From Chromohalobacter sp. 11-W (GTDB lineage: Bacteria > Pseudomonadota > Gammaproteobacteria > Pseudomonadales > Halomonadaceae), in NCBI RefSeq assembly GCF_029889905.1, contig NZ_JARANZ010000002.1, forward strand, positions 62,001 to 126,000: 64,000 nt of DNA, given 5' to 3'. Positions 52,810-62,957 of the stretch are shown here, in pieces. How positions within the stretch are numbered: position 1 is the stretch's first letter; every line of letters begins with the position of its first letter. The notes under the pieces were generated by a model that was not told the origin of the DNA, did not search any database, and saw only the letters and a list, made by a program, of their open reading frames with translations. The position numbers and the translations under genes were made by a program.

Positions 52810-54141
52810 ATGCACGTTCGATCGATCCGCCGCCAAGCTCGGGGCTTGGCGGGAGGTCTTTTTCTGATCACCTTGTCGCTACCCGCACTAGCGGCCAGCG
52901 ACTCACCGACCGGCGGCGACACGGCTGCATCGGCGCACCACGGTACCTTCTGGCAAGCGTTGGAGCTTCAAAGCGCCGCGCAAGCCGATGCCTGGACGCG
53001 CCTTAAAAGCGGCTTCGGATTGCCTCACGACATCGAGAATCCGCGCGTCAAAGAGTGGCTCGACTACTTTTCCGCGCATCCCGAATATGTCTCGGCCGTG
53101 GCCCAGAATGCGCGTCCTTGGCTACGTTGGGTCACCCGTCAGCTCGAAGCGCGCGACATGCCCACCGAGCTGGCACTGCTGCCGTTCATCGAAAGCGCTT
53201 ACGACCCCACAGCCGCCCATCCCGGCGGCGCCTCAGGACTATGGCAGTTCATGCCGGGCACTGGCGAGGCCATGGGCCTGACCGATACATGGTGGTATGA
53301 CGGCCGCCGCGATGTCGTCGCCTCGACAGCCGCCGCTCTCGACTATCTGCAGACACTCGCCGACCAATGGTATGAGGGTAATCTAGAGCTCGCCCTGGCG
53401 GCTTACAATGCTGGTGCGGGTACGGTCAACCGCGCGCGTGAGCGGGCCGCCGCCCAAGGCAAGCCCATCGATTACTGGCACCTCTCGCTGCCCAATCAAA
53501 CCATGGACTATGTGCCAAAGCTGCTGGCGTTGGCCGCAGTTGTGTCCGACCCGCAACGCTATTCGGTCACCCTGCCCGATATTCCCGATAGTCCTGCCAT
53601 TGTCCAAGTAAAAACCAAAGGCCAACTCGCGCTGACCGATGCCGCGCAGCTCGCCGGGGTTAGCGAATCGCGACTGCGCGAACTCAACCCGGCCTTTCGC
53701 CGCGAGGCGACACGCCCCAGTCAAAACGCCAAGCTGGTGATTCCCGCCGACAGCCGCAAACGCTTTCTTGCCAAGCTCGACACGCTGCCGGCCGAGAAAC
53801 GTCAGGCCAAGGCGCATTACGTCGTCAAACGCGGCGATACCCTTTCCGGCATCGCCGCGCGTCATGACATTCCCCTCAGCGTGCTACGCCAACAGAACGC
53901 GCTCAGCGGCGATACATTGCGCATCGGGCAGTCGCTGGTGGTCCCTTCAATCGGCCGCTCCCCCAGCTTGGCCAGTCACGACACCACGCGCGAAGTCAGG
54001 GTCAAGCCGGGTGACAGCTTGTCGCGTATCGCAGCGCGCCATGACGTCAGCGTCGGCGATCTGGCACGCTGGAACCAGCTCGATAAAAGCGATTATCTGC
54101 AACCTGGGCAACGTCTGACCTTGCGCCAGGCCTCTCGCTGA
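52810..54141 (+). CDS. mltD: Membrane-bound lytic murein transglycosylase D with LysM repeats
   Basis: A 443-residue cell-wall enzyme. N-terminal signal about 1-35 (LAGGLFLITLSLPALAA; no lipobox cysteine visible). The SLT domain at about 105-230 has ALLPFIESAYDP (catalytic Glu) and GASGLWQFMPGTGEAMGL. Two C-terminal LysM modules (about 335-380 and 395-438), each beginning VKRGDTLSGIA or VKPGDSLSRIA, bind peptidoglycan. Cleaves glycan strands to anhydromuropeptides. The 48-base gap after gloB reproduces the E. coli gloB-mltD neighbourhood. Confidence 0.95.
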   Translation: MHVRSIRRQARGLAGGLFLITLSLPALAASDSPTGGDTAASAHHGTFWQALELQSAAQADAWTRLKSGFGLPHDIENPRVKEWLDYFSAHPEYVSAVAQNARPWLRWVTRQLEARDMPTELALLPFIESAYDPTAAHPGGASGLWQFMPGTGEAMGLTDTWWYDGRRDVVASTAAALDYLQTLADQWYEGNLELALAAYNAGAGTVNRARERAAAQGKPIDYWHLSLPNQTMDYVPKLLALAAVVSDPQRYSVTLPDIPDSPAIVQVKTKGQLALTDAAQLAGVSESRLRELNPAFRREATRPSQNAKLVIPADSRKRFLAKLDTLPAEKRQAKAHYVVKRGDTLSGIAARHDIPLSVLRQQNALSGDTLRIGQSLVVPSIGRSPSLASHDTTREVRVKPGDSLSRIAARHDVSVGDLARWNQLDKSDYLQPGQRLTLRQASR

Positions 54142-54196
54142 CCGCATTGAGCGATACCTCTACTCAGCGCGGCATCACTGGGGTAGGCTAGCGAGC

Positions 54197-54217
54197 GGGC
54201 CGGTGCTTCACCGGCCC
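54197..54217 (+). terminator. Terminator after mltD
   Basis: GGGCCGGTG pairs perfectly with CACCGGCCC (9 bp, CTT loop), followed by TTGCG. It separates mltD from the yej operon. Confidence 0.65.
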
Positions 54218-54246
54218 TTGCGCATCTTGCTTCAAGGAATCGGTTG

Positions 54247-56082
54247 ATGCCCTCGTTCGTTCTCACCTTGCTGTTGGGGTCTTGCCTATGGGCGATCAGC
54301 CTCGCAGCGCTGGCCGTGCCGGCCGCAGACGTGCCAACCGTCGCGGGAATTTCTCTCTACGATGCCCCCGCGCTGCCCGATGACTTCTCGCACCTGCCCT
54401 ACACTAATCCGGATGCGCCCAAGGGCGGCGAAATGCGGCGTGCCGCACAGGGCAGCTTCGATTCGACCAACCCCTTCATCATTCAGGGCAACCCGGCCGA
54501 CGGCCTGAATCACGTCTACGACACCTTGATGGAAGCCAGCGCCGACGAGCCCTTCACCATGTATGGGTTACTGGCAGGCGGCATCCGCCTCGACCCTGAT
54601 CGCCACTGGATGGAAATCGATCTACGCCCGGAAGCACGTTTCCACGACGGCCATCCCGTGACGGCCGAAGACGTCGTGTTCAGCTTTCGCCTGCTGCGCG
54701 ACGAGGGGCAGCCCTTCTATCGCGCCTACTACGCCGATGTCGACAAGATCGAAGCGCTGGATGACGACACCGTGCGCTTCGAATTCAGCGACAACAACTC
54801 GCGCGAGTTGCCACTGATCCTCGGCCAGCTTCCGGTGCTGCCCAAACACTATTGGGCCTCACGCGACTTCGCCACACCGACGCTGGACAAGCCGCTGGGG
54901 TCTGGCCCCTATGCGGTTGAGAGCCTCTCGCCGGGGCGCCGCATCGTCTATCGTCGTGCCGAGGATTACTGGGGGCGCGACCTGCCCATCAACCGTGGGC
55001 GGCACAATATCGACCGCCTGGTCTACGACTACTACCGGGATCAGACCGTGGCGCTGGAGGCCTTCAAGGCCGGCAATCTCGATCTGCGTCGCGAAAGTAG
55101 CGCCAAGAACTGGGCCACCGCGTACGATACCCCCGCTCGTCAGGAAGGCTTCATCAAGCGCATGGTCGTCCCCGACGCACAGCCCGCCGGGATGCAAGCC
55201 TTCGTCATGAATCTGCGCCGCGAGAAATTCCAGGACCGTCGCGTTCGCGAAGCGTTGACCCTGGCGACCGACTTCGACTGGCTCAATACGCATCTCTTCT
55301 ACGGCGCTTACGAGGAAACCGATAGCTACTTCGAGAGCTCCGAGATGGAAGCCAGCGGCCTGCCCAGCGACGCCGAACGCGCGTTACTCGCGCCTTATCG
55401 CGATCGCCTGCCGCAGGATGTTTTCGACACGCCCTTGCCCGCATCCCGGCCCGAGGGGTTGCGAGCACGCCTGAAAAAAGCGCTGGGCCTGCTGCGCGAG
55501 GCTGGCTATGAGGTCCATGACGGCACCCTGGTCAACGACGAGACCCAGCAACCGCTGCGTCTCGAATTCCTGCTCTACGATACTCAGTTCGAACGCGTCA
55601 CCCTGCCGCTGATTCAAAACCTCGAGCGCCTCGGCATCGAAGCCAGCCTGCGCGTCGTCGACGTCAATCAGTTCCTGACGCGCCAGCGCAACTTCGATTT
55701 CGACTTGATCCTCGGCAGTTTCCCGCAGTCCGCCAATCCAGGTAACGAACAGCGCGAATTCTGGACCAGCGACTATGCCGACGCGCCGCGCAGTCGCAAC
55801 TTGATCGGCTTGCAGAATCCCGCCATCGACGGCCTGGTCGATCGCCTAATCCGTGCCGACAGCCGGCAGGCACTGGACACCGCCGCGCGCGCGCTCGACC
55901 GGGTACTGCGCTGGGGCTTCTACGTCATTCCCCAGTGGCATCTCGATGGCACCCGCGTGGCACTATGGGACAAGTTCGGCTATCCCCAGCCATTCCCCGA
56001 ATACACCTTCGATCTATCGAGCTGGTGGGTCGATCCACAGCGCGCGTCCCGGATAGAACAACGTCAACGCGGCGAACGCTAA
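54247..56082 (+). CDS. yejA: Peptide ABC transporter substrate-binding protein, YejA type
   Basis: A 611-residue periplasmic oligopeptide-binding protein of family 5. The signal peptide is about 1-25. Typical are the [20 protein letters not shown] start of the mature domain, [23 protein letters not shown] and [20 protein letters not shown]. YejA-type proteins bind peptides such as microcin C in E. coli. AAGGAAT precedes ATG 54247; a TTG codon three bases earlier is less likely. First gene of yejABEF. Confidence 0.92.
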   Translation: MPSFVLTLLLGSCLWAISLAALAVPAADVPTVAGISLYDAPALPDDFSHLPYTNPDAPKGGEMRRAAQGSFDSTNPFIIQGNPADGLNHVYDTLMEASADEPFTMYGLLAGGIRLDPDRHWMEIDLRPEARFHDGHPVTAEDVVFSFRLLRDEGQPFYRAYYADVDKIEALDDDTVRFEFSDNNSRELPLILGQLPVLPKHYWASRDFATPTLDKPLGSGPYAVESLSPGRRIVYRRAEDYWGRDLPINRGRHNIDRLVYDYYRDQTVALEAFKAGNLDLRRESSAKNWATAYDTPARQEGFIKRMVVPDAQPAGMQAFVMNLRREKFQDRRVREALTLATDFDWLNTHLFYGAYEETDSYFESSEMEASGLPSDAERALLAPYRDRLPQDVFDTPLPASRPEGLRARLKKALGLLREAGYEVHDGTLVNDETQQPLRLEFLLYDTQFERVTLPLIQNLERLGIEASLRVVDVNQFLTRQRNFDFDLILGSFPQSANPGNEQREFWTSDYADAPRSRNLIGLQNPAIDGLVDRLIRADSRQALDTAARALDRVLRWGFYVIPQWHLDGTRVALWDKFGYPQPFPEYTFDLSSWWVDPQRASRIEQRQRGER

Positions 56083-56092
56083 GGACAGCATC

Positions 56093-57160
56093 GTGGCTAA
56101 TTACATCCTACGCCGCCTGTTACTGATGATCCCTACCCTGTTGGGCATCTTGCTGCTCAACTTCATTATCGTGCAGGTGGCACCGGGCGGTCCTATCGAC
56201 CAGATGCTGGCCCGCTTCGAGGGCATGGACAGCAACGCCAGTACGCGCCTGGAAAGCGGCGGCGAGACCTCCAGCGGTGACACCCGCAATGCGCGCGGCA
56301 TCGACCCACGTCTCGAAGCGGTACTAGAGAAGCAGTTCGGCTTCGATAAGCCCCCCGTAGAACGATTCTTCGGCATGCTGGCCGATTACGCCACCTTCGA
56401 TCTCGGCGATAGCTTCTTTCGCGGGCGGCCGGTGATCGACCTGATCGTCGAACGCCTGCCGGTCTCGATCTCGCTAGGACTCTGGACGACGCTGCTGGTG
56501 TACTCGATCTCGATACCGCTCGGCATACGCAAGGCCTTGCGTCACGGCTCGCGCTTCGATGTCTGGACCTCGGGGCTGATCATCGTGGGGTATGCCGTAC
56601 CGGGGTTCTTGTTCGCCATCTTCCTGATCGTGGTGTTCGCCGGCGGCAGCTACCTGGACTGGTTCCCGCTACGCGGACTGACCTCACCCGACTTCGGCGA
56701 TCTGTCCTGGTGGGGCAAGATCCAGGATTATTTCTGGCACATCGCGCTGCCCGTACTGGCCTCGGCCATCGGCAGTTTCGCCACGCTCACCATGCTGACC
56801 AAGAACAGCTTCCTCGACGAAATCCACAAACAATACGTGCTCACTGCGCGTGCCAAGGGCGCTAGCGAGGGTCGCGTGCTCTACGGACACGTGTTCCGCA
56901 ATGCCATGCTGATCATCATCGCGGGCCTGCCTTCGGCGCTGGTGGGCATCTTCTTCACCGGGTCGCTGCTGATCGAGGTAATCTTCTCGCTCGACGGCCT
57001 CGGACTGCTCGGCTTCGAGGCCGTCATGCAGCGCGATTACCCGGTCATTTTCGGCACCCTGTATCTCTACACCTTGATCGGATTGGTGCTCAAGCTGATC
57101 TCGGATCTCACTTATGTGTGGGTCGACCCTCGCATCGACTTTGCGACGCGGGAGGCATAA
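56093..57160 (+). CDS. yejB: Peptide ABC transporter permease, YejB type
   Basis: A 355-residue permease with six membrane segments and the long periplasmic loop after TM1 typical of YejB (about 35-95). The coupling helix region is [28 protein letters not shown] start with AAGGAC seven bases upstream. It overlaps yejE by one base. Confidence 0.93.
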   Translation: MANYILRRLLLMIPTLLGILLLNFIIVQVAPGGPIDQMLARFEGMDSNASTRLESGGETSSGDTRNARGIDPRLEAVLEKQFGFDKPPVERFFGMLADYATFDLGDSFFRGRPVIDLIVERLPVSISLGLWTTLLVYSISIPLGIRKALRHGSRFDVWTSGLIIVGYAVPGFLFAIFLIVVFAGGSYLDWFPLRGLTSPDFGDLSWWGKIQDYFWHIALPVLASAIGSFATLTMLTKNSFLDEIHKQYVLTARAKGASEGRVLYGHVFRNAMLIIIAGLPSALVGIFFTGSLLIEVIFSLDGLGLLGFEAVMQRDYPVIFGTLYLYTLIGLVLKLISDLTYVWVDPRIDFATREA

Positions 57161-58263
57161 TGACACTTCGCATGCGCGCACGCCCGTCTCCCATCGCCCG
57201 TCGCCGCTGGCAGATCTTCCGCGGCAATCGGCGCGCCTGGTGGTCGCTGTGGGCCTTCGCCCTGCTGTTGATCGTCAGCCTGGGCGCCGAGTTGATCGCC
57301 AACGACAAACCCATCGTCATGCACTACCAGGGCCAGTGGTACGCCCCGGTGGTATTCGATTATCCCGAGACCGAGTTCGGCGGCTTTCTCCCCACTACGG
57401 CCGACTATCGCGACCCCGCCGTGCGGGAAAATATTGCCGCGCAGGGCTGGATGCTATGGCCGGCCGTGCCCTTCTCCTACGACACGCTGGATCGCGAGCT
57501 GTCGGGACCCGCACCCTCACCGCCCTCGGCACGCCACTGGCTAGGAACCGATGACCACGGCCGCGACGTCTTCGCCCGCGTGATTTACGGCTTTCGTTTG
57601 TCGGTGGTCTTCGCCGTGGTACTGACGCTGGGCTCCATGGCATTGGGGGTCCTGTTCGGCGGCATACAAGGCTATTTCGGTGGCAAGGTCGATTTGATCG
57701 GCCAGCGCATCATCGAGATTTGGTCGGGCATGCCGGTGCTGTTCCTGCTGATCATCCTCGCCAGCCTGGTGCAGCCCAACCTGTGGTGGCTGCTGGGCAT
57801 CATGCTGTTGTTTTCATGGCTGGGCCTGGTCGACATCGTGCGCGCCGAATTCCTGCGTGCGCGCAATCTCGAGTACGTGCGCGCGGCACGCGCCATGGGA
57901 CTGCCATCACGCCTGATCATGTGGCGCCATGTGCTGCCCAACGCCATGGTCGCCACCCTGACCTTCATCCCGTTTCTGTTCACCGGCGCGATCACCACCC
58001 TCACCGCGCTGGATTTCCTGGGCTTCGGTCTTCCGCCAGGCTCGCCCTCGCTGGGCGAACTCGTCGCCCAGGGCAAGAACAACCTGCAGGCGCCCTGGCT
58101 TGGCATCACGGCCTTCCTGAGCCTCGGGATCATGCTTTCGCTATTGGTCTTCATCGGCGAAGGACTACGTGACGCCTTCGACCCGCGCCACGCGCCCAGC
58201 CCCCTCACACCGACCTCCGCCGATACCGACGATCTACCCGGGAGAACCGCGCATGGCCACTGA
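57160..58263 (+). CDS. yejE: Peptide ABC transporter permease, YejE type
   Basis: A 367-residue permease. After TM1 there is a large periplasmic domain (about 45-140, including WPAVPFSYDTLD and HWLGTDDHGRDVFARVIYG), followed by five membrane segments with the loop EYVRAARAMGLPSRLIMWRHVLPNAM. The start shares its A with the yejB stop; GGGAGG precedes it. It overlaps yejF by 11 bases. Confidence 0.93.
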   Translation: MTLRMRARPSPIARRRWQIFRGNRRAWWSLWAFALLLIVSLGAELIANDKPIVMHYQGQWYAPVVFDYPETEFGGFLPTTADYRDPAVRENIAAQGWMLWPAVPFSYDTLDRELSGPAPSPPSARHWLGTDDHGRDVFARVIYGFRLSVVFAVVLTLGSMALGVLFGGIQGYFGGKVDLIGQRIIEIWSGMPVLFLLIILASLVQPNLWWLLGIMLLFSWLGLVDIVRAEFLRARNLEYVRAARAMGLPSRLIMWRHVLPNAMVATLTFIPFLFTGAITTLTALDFLGFGLPPGSPSLGELVAQGKNNLQAPWLGITAFLSLGIMLSLLVFIGEGLRDAFDPRHAPSPLTPTSADTDDLPGRTAHGH

Positions 58264-59848
58264 CGACGTCGTATTCGAGCTCGATGCCTTGCGCATCGCC
58301 TTCGGCGACATGCGCGTCGTCGAGGACCTGTCGCTCACCATACGCCGTGGTGAAACCGCCGCCCTGGTCGGTGAGTCGGGCTCCGGCAAGTCGGTCTCTG
58401 CCCTGGGCGCCCTCGACCTGCTGCCGCCTAGCGCGCGCGTCGAGGGTGGACGTCGGCTCTGCGGAGAGTCTCTCGAAGGGCTATCACCGCGACGCTGGAA
58501 TACGCTACGCGGCGGTCAAGTCGGTTTCGTGTTCCAGGAGCCCACGACCTCGCTCAACCCCTTGCACACGGTCGGCAAGCAGCTCGGTGAAACGCTGCGT
58601 CTTCATCAAGGGTTGCGTGGCCGTGCCGCCCGCCAGCGCGCTCGGGAATTGCTGGTGGAAGTACAGTTGCCGCGCCCCGATGAAATGCTCGAGGCGCATC
58701 CCCATCAGCTTTCGGGCGGTCAACGCCAGCGCGTGGTGATCGCCATGGCCATCGCCAACGCGCCACGACTTCTCATCGCCGACGAACCGACCACGGCACT
58801 CGATGTCACCGTGCAGCAGGAAATCCTGGCCTTGCTGGCGCGGCTACGCGACGCCAATGGCATGGCCATGCTGTTCATCACCCACGATCTCAACCTGGTG
58901 CGCCGACATGCCGACAGCGTGCATGTCATTCAGCATGGACGACTCGTCGAAAGCGGCAGCGTCACACGCGTCTTCGATGCCCCGCGCGCGGCTTATACCC
59001 AACACCTGCTCGCCGCCAACCCGGAAGGCCACGCCGCGCCGCTGCCGGCGACCCGCACGATGCTGCTCGAGGCACGTCGCCTCGGCGTCTCTTTCGCGCG
59101 GAGCAAATCCTGGTTCGGGCGCCGTCCCGCCCCGTTCGTGGCCGTCCAGCCGCTGAATATCACCCTGGCGCGCGGCGAAACCCTAGGCCTGGTCGGGGAA
59201 TCCGGCTCCGGCAAGACCACCCTGGCGTTGGCGCTTCTACGCCTGACCGCCGCCGACGGCGAAGTCCTCTTCGATGGTGAGCGCTTGGATACATTACGCG
59301 GCAATGCACTACGCCGCCGTCGGCGACGCTTTCAGGTCGTCTTCCAGGATCCTTACGGCTCGCTCTCGCCACGCATGCCGGTCATGGATATCGTCAGCGA
59401 AGGGCTGCGTTTCCATCATCCTTCACTCAACGATGAGGAAATCGAGCAGCGGGTCGCCACCACCCTCGAGGAAGTCGGTCTGCCAGCGAATTGCGCAGCG
59501 CGCTACCCACATGAATTCTCGGGAGGCCAGCGTCAGCGTATCGCCGTGGCACGCGCCATCATTCTCGAGCCCGATCTACTCGTGCTCGACGAGCCGACCT
59601 CCGCGCTCGACCGCAGCGTGCAGAAGCAGCTCATCGCTTTGCTGCGCGGCCTTCAAGCGAGACGCGGGCTGAGCTACCTATTCATCAGCCATGATCTCGC
59701 CGTCGTACGCGCCATGGCGCACCGCATCGTGGTGCTTAAAGACGGCGAGATCGTCGAGCAAGGCGACTGCGACACGCTGCTCAATCAACCTCGAGAGGCG
59801 TATACCAAACGCCTTCTCGAGGCCTCTGGACTGCACTTCGGCACCTGA
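58253..59848 (+). CDS. yejF: Peptide ABC transporter double ATPase, YejF type
   Basis: A 531-residue fusion of two ABC ATPase domains. First: Walker [12 protein letters not shown], signature [15 protein letters not shown], Walker [13 protein letters not shown]. Second: [39 protein letters not shown]. The ATG at 58253 ([10 protein letters not shown]) has GGGAGAA upstream; the frame extends to 58169 without such a signal. The last 136 bases of this region (59722-59857) are repeated at 62757-62892 beyond the islet that follows. Confidence 0.93.
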   Translation: MATDDVVFELDALRIAFGDMRVVEDLSLTIRRGETAALVGESGSGKSVSALGALDLLPPSARVEGGRRLCGESLEGLSPRRWNTLRGGQVGFVFQEPTTSLNPLHTVGKQLGETLRLHQGLRGRAARQRARELLVEVQLPRPDEMLEAHPHQLSGGQRQRVVIAMAIANAPRLLIADEPTTALDVTVQQEILALLARLRDANGMAMLFITHDLNLVRRHADSVHVIQHGRLVESGSVTRVFDAPRAAYTQHLLAANPEGHAAPLPATRTMLLEARRLGVSFARSKSWFGRRPAPFVAVQPLNITLARGETLGLVGESGSGKTTLALALLRLTAADGEVLFDGERLDTLRGNALRRRRRRFQVVFQDPYGSLSPRMPVMDIVSEGLRFHHPSLNDEEIEQRVATTLEEVGLPANCAARYPHEFSGGQRQRIAVARAIILEPDLLVLDEPTSALDRSVQKQLIALLRGLQARRGLSYLFISHDLAVVRAMAHRIVVLKDGEIVEQGDCDTLLNQPREAYTKRLLEASGLHFGT

Positions 59849-59857
59849 CGAACTTTT
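59722..59857 (+). repeat. Direct repeat, copy A (3' end of yejF)
   Basis: Contains the last 42 codons of yejF, its stop and nine following bases. It matches 62757-62892 with seven differences in 136 positions and no gap. Five differences are silent third-position changes in the reading frame. Confidence 0.95.
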
Positions 59858-60001
59858 CTGGGTATCCAGATGAGGTGGTTGATTAGTTGATACCACGTTG
59901 AGGTCACACCACGCCTACTCAACGGACTCGCTGGTTGGTAGATGGTTAGAAGATTGCCCCATCTGTTAACAGAGTAGTCACCAGAAGGCGGTGCAGCCCC
60001 G

Positions 60002-60883
60002 CTAATCGACACTAAGCGAGAGCCGAGCCACGCACCAGTCCCATACCGCATCTCGCGGGGCATGAGGTAAGGATGACCGCTTGCGGACGAGGAAATAGCT
60101 GGGCTCTTTGATAATGGCCTCATCCGTGACCTGCACTAGACGCCCAGCCTCGAGATCCCCCGCCACAAACGCTCGGCATGCCAAGGCGATGCCCTGGCCA
60201 GCCATGGCTGCATCCAGCGCCAGTGTCGTCTGGTTGAATACCGCGCCGGGCAGCTTGCTGTCGGCACGTAGAAACATCGGCCAATGACCGTGCGCGTCAT
60301 GCAAGAGCGGAAGCTCCCTAAGCCGTTCGGTAGAGAGGGGGAGCGGTAAATCTTTGACCAGATGGGGGCTGGCGACCGCAACCAGCTCCTGGTGGAACAG
60401 CAGCTTAGCCTCGACCCCGGATGGAAACGGGGGGCGGGTTAGCCGCACTGCGATGTCCACCTGGTCGCGCTCAAAATCGGAGAGCGCCTCGGTTGCGACC
60501 GTGCGCAATTCCACGCCGGGTAGCGCAGCGTTCAGCTCGGCTAGACGAGGGATCAGCAGCTTCGCGGCGAAGGTCGGCGTAACACTGATCGTGACAGTAT
60601 CCGGTCGCTCCAGGAGTCGTCCGGTGGCCTCTCCGAGCGTATCGAAGGCGCGGGTCACGTCCGTCAGATAGACTGCGCCCTGTGGCGTCAGGACGAGGCC
60701 GCGCGGCAAGCGCTGGAACAGAGCCTGGCCCAGATGTTGTTCCAGCGCGCGCACCTGCTGCGCGACAGCGCCTTGGGTGACGCTCAACTCCTCGGCGGCA
60801 GCCCGGAAACTCAGTCGGCGGCCTGAGACTTCGAAGGCACGCAGGGCATTGAGAGGGGGAAGTTTGCGGCGGGATGGCGTCAT
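60002..60883 (-). CDS. LysR-family regulator (GcvA-like)
   Basis: A 293-residue LysR regulator. The N-terminal HTH is PPLNALRAFEVSGRRLSFRAAAEELSVTQGAVAQQVRALE; the effector-binding part begins near residue 93 (TISVTPTFAAKLLIPRL), as in the GcvA/AmpR branch. It is divergent from the SDR gene with 106 bases between; ACGTTT-N12-AAACGT (60916-60939) in that gap is a good operator candidate. Effector unknown. Likely controls the SDR-EamA pair. Confidence 0.92.
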   Translation of the reverse strand: MTPSRRKLPPLNALRAFEVSGRRLSFRAAAEELSVTQGAVAQQVRALEQHLGQALFQRLPRGLVLTPQGAVYLTDVTRAFDTLGEATGRLLERPDTVTISVTPTFAAKLLIPRLAELNAALPGVELRTVATEALSDFERDQVDIAVRLTRPPFPSGVEAKLLFHQELVAVASPHLVKDLPLPLSTERLRELPLLHDAHGHWPMFLRADSKLPGAVFNQTTLALDAAMAGQGIALACRAFVAGDLEAGRLVQVTDEAIIKEPSYFLVRKRSSLPHAPRDAVWDWCVARLSLSVD

Positions 60884-60915
60884 GGCGATAGCCTATAGTT
60901 TTTCTACAGTCTTAC

Positions 60916-60939
60916 ACGTTTATTTATCACGCGAAACGT
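60916..60939. promoter_or_regulatory. Inverted repeat between LysR and SDR genes
   Basis: ACGTTT (60916-60921) and AAACGT (60934-60939), spaced by 12, lie between divergent genes where LysR regulators normally bind. TTGACA (60950-60955) follows but has no clear -10 partner before the SDR start. Confidence 0.45.
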
Positions 60940-60989
60940 CGGCTGTCACTTGACACAATGCCTCCAGAACCTAACCCAAGGAGGCTGTC

Positions 60990-61694
60990 ATGGCTGAAGA
61001 AAAAGTTGCACTCATCATGGGCGGTGGATCCGGTATGGGAGCCGCTGCCGCACGCAGACTGGCCCAGGATGGCTATCGTATCGCCATCCTCTCCTCGTCG
61101 GGCAAGGGCGAGGCTCTGGCCAAGGAATTGGGCGGTGTCGGTGTCACCGGCTCGAACCAATCACTCGACGACGTGAAGCAGGTCGTGGATCTGACGATGG
61201 CGACATGGGGGCGGATCGATGCGCTGGTCAATTCCGCAGGTCATGGTCCGCGCGCACCAGTCCTCGACATCCCTGACGAGGACTGGCACCAAGGCATGGA
61301 TGTCTATTTCCTGAGCGCCGTGCGTCCGACCCGTCTGGTCGCACCAATCATGGAGGCTCAGGGTGGTGGCGCCATCGTCAATATTTCGACCACCTGGGCT
61401 TTCGAGCCGTCCAGCGTATTCCCGACCTCGGTGGTATTCCGGGCGGGCCTTGCCAGCTTCACCAAGCTCTTCGCGGATGCCTATGCGGCGAAGAATGTTC
61501 GCATGAACAATGTGCTGCCCGGCTGGATCGACAGCCTTCCCGAAGTCGATGAGCGCCGCGACAGTGTGCCGATGGGTCGCTATGGGACGGTCGAGGAAAT
61601 CGCAGGCACCGTGGCCTTTTTGCTATCGGACGGCGCAGGCTACGTCACCGGACAGAATATCCGCGTCGATGGCGGCGTGACCCGCTCCATCTGA
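60990..61694 (+). CDS. Short-chain dehydrogenase/reductase with an atypical active site
   Basis: A 234-residue SDR fold protein. Cofactor-binding MGGGSGMGAAAARRLA is at 9-24 and NSAG near 87. The expected Ser is Ser133 (NISTTW), but the catalytic Tyr-x3-Lys is missing: the aligned segment reads TSVVFRAGLASF, putting Ser147 and Arg151 where Tyr and Lys would be. The closing GWIDSLP and YVTGQNIRVDGG are normal. AAGGAGG precedes the ATG. It lies upstream of an EamA exporter gene and opposite a LysR gene. Catalysis as a classical dehydrogenase is doubtful. Confidence 0.88.
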   Translation: MAEEKVALIMGGGSGMGAAAARRLAQDGYRIAILSSSGKGEALAKELGGVGVTGSNQSLDDVKQVVDLTMATWGRIDALVNSAGHGPRAPVLDIPDEDWHQGMDVYFLSAVRPTRLVAPIMEAQGGGAIVNISTTWAFEPSSVFPTSVVFRAGLASFTKLFADAYAAKNVRMNNVLPGWIDSLPEVDERRDSVPMGRYGTVEEIAGTVAFLLSDGAGYVTGQNIRVDGGVTRSI

Positions 61695-61774
61695 TTGCCC
61701 CTGCCCTACCGCGTCAACGAGCCGCCTTTCCCCGGGGGAAGGCGCTCGTTGCGCTTTTCCTCAAGGAGAACGCC

Positions 61775-62683
61775 ATGTTATGTGCCTATGCTGCGCTCGC
61801 CGCGCTCGGCATCATCTGGGGCTCGAACTTCATCTTCATGAAGTGGGCCACCGACCTGATCTCGCCCACGCAGACGGTATTCCTGCGAGTGCTGTTCGGT
61901 TTCCTTCCCCTGGCCTTGGTGGCATGGCGAGCCAAGGTACTGACGCGTGATCAGTTGCGCCATCTACCGCACTTCGCGGTCATGTCGGTGCTTGCGACGA
62001 CCTTCTACTATTACGGGTTTGTGGCTGGCACCGCCCGGCTGCCATCGAGCATCGCCGGGCTCCTGAGCGGCTCGATCCCTATCTTCACGTTCATCTGCGC
62101 CTTCCTGTTCCTACGCCAGGATCGCCCGACCGGCCAGATGGCGGCTGGCGTTGCCCTGGGCTTCATCGGTATCGCACTGAGCGCCCGCCCCTGGGAGGGC
62201 ACCGATGGTGTGGCGTTGACCGGGGTCTTCTGGATGCTGGCCGGGACGCTGAGCCTCGGGGTGTCGTTCGTCTATGCCCAACGGTTCCTGTCGCCGCTGA
62301 AACTACCCCCGCTGGCATTGGCGACCTGGCAGACGGGACTCGCGCTTCTGACCTTGCTGATACTGACCGACTTCGACGGCATGGCTGCCATAACGACGGA
62401 CTCGCGAGCATTGTTGGGAGCCATCGTCGGCCTGGGCATGCTAGGCACCGGCGGGGCCTTCTTCAGCTACTACTTCATCATCGAAAAACTCGGATCCGTG
62501 CAGGCATCCGGTGCAACCTACATCGCCCCGGTAGTAGCCGTGTTCATTGGCGCTGCGGTCGGTGAGCAAATCACCGGTACCGTTATACTCTCGCTGGCCC
62601 TGATCCTAGGGGGCGTGGTTCTGATCCAGTCGGGTAAGCGCAGCACCACACCTGCTTCCATTCAGCACCAAGCTGAGGAGTAG
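61775..62683 (+). CDS. EamA-family (DMT superfamily) exporter
   Basis: A 302-residue membrane protein with ten membrane segments in two EamA repeats (about 5-135 and 150-290). Features are IIWGSNFIFMKWATDLISPTQTVFLRVLFG at the start and SVQASGATYIAPVVAVFIGAAVGEQIT in the second repeat. AAGGAGAA precedes the ATG. These proteins export metabolites or amino acids; the substrate is unknown but may be linked to the SDR 80 bases upstream. Confidence 0.9.
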   Translation: MLCAYAALAALGIIWGSNFIFMKWATDLISPTQTVFLRVLFGFLPLALVAWRAKVLTRDQLRHLPHFAVMSVLATTFYYYGFVAGTARLPSSIAGLLSGSIPIFTFICAFLFLRQDRPTGQMAAGVALGFIGIALSARPWEGTDGVALTGVFWMLAGTLSLGVSFVYAQRFLSPLKLPPLALATWQTGLALLTLLILTDFDGMAAITTDSRALLGAIVGLGMLGTGGAFFSYYFIIEKLGSVQASGATYIAPVVAVFIGAAVGEQITGTVILSLALILGGVVLIQSGKRSTTPASIQHQAEE

Positions 62684-62712
62684 GCTGATCCCAGGACAAC
62701 TTTCGCTGACGT

Positions 62713-62730
62713 TGACAAGTGAGCTTGTCA
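62713..62730 (+). terminator. Hairpin after the EamA gene
   Basis: TGACAAG-TGAG-CTTGTCA, a perfect 7-bp stem 30 bases after the stop codon, followed by GATTCGG without a U tract. Possibly the end of the islet transcript. Confidence 0.4.
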
Positions 62731-62756
62731 GATTCGGCAAGCGAGATGTCGCAAGC

Positions 62757-62883
62757 CCGCATCGTGGTGCTTAAAGACGGCGAGATCGTTGAGCAAGGCG
62801 ACTGCGAAACGCTGCTCAATCAACCTCGAGAAGCGTATACCAAGCGCCTTCTCGAGGCCTCTGGGCTGCATTTCAGCACCTGA
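62757..62883 (+). pseudogene. Fragment of yejF (C-terminal 41 codons and stop), repeat copy B
   Basis: The frame encodes the last part of a YejF ATPase ([20 protein letters not shown] ... [10 protein letters not shown], then stop) but has no upstream domain, start or ribosome site. The similarity continues nine bases past the stop, to 62892. Compared with copy A there are seven differences; only Asp-to-Glu and Gly-to-Ser change the protein. The pattern suggests that the copy diverged as part of an intact yejF and was stranded by insertion or recombination. Confidence 0.9.
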
Positions 62884-62957
62884 CGAACTTTTTGGAGACT
62901 CATGACGGCGTCGCCAGGTTAAGGAGCGATAAGCATGCAGGAAGATAACGGTATAAA

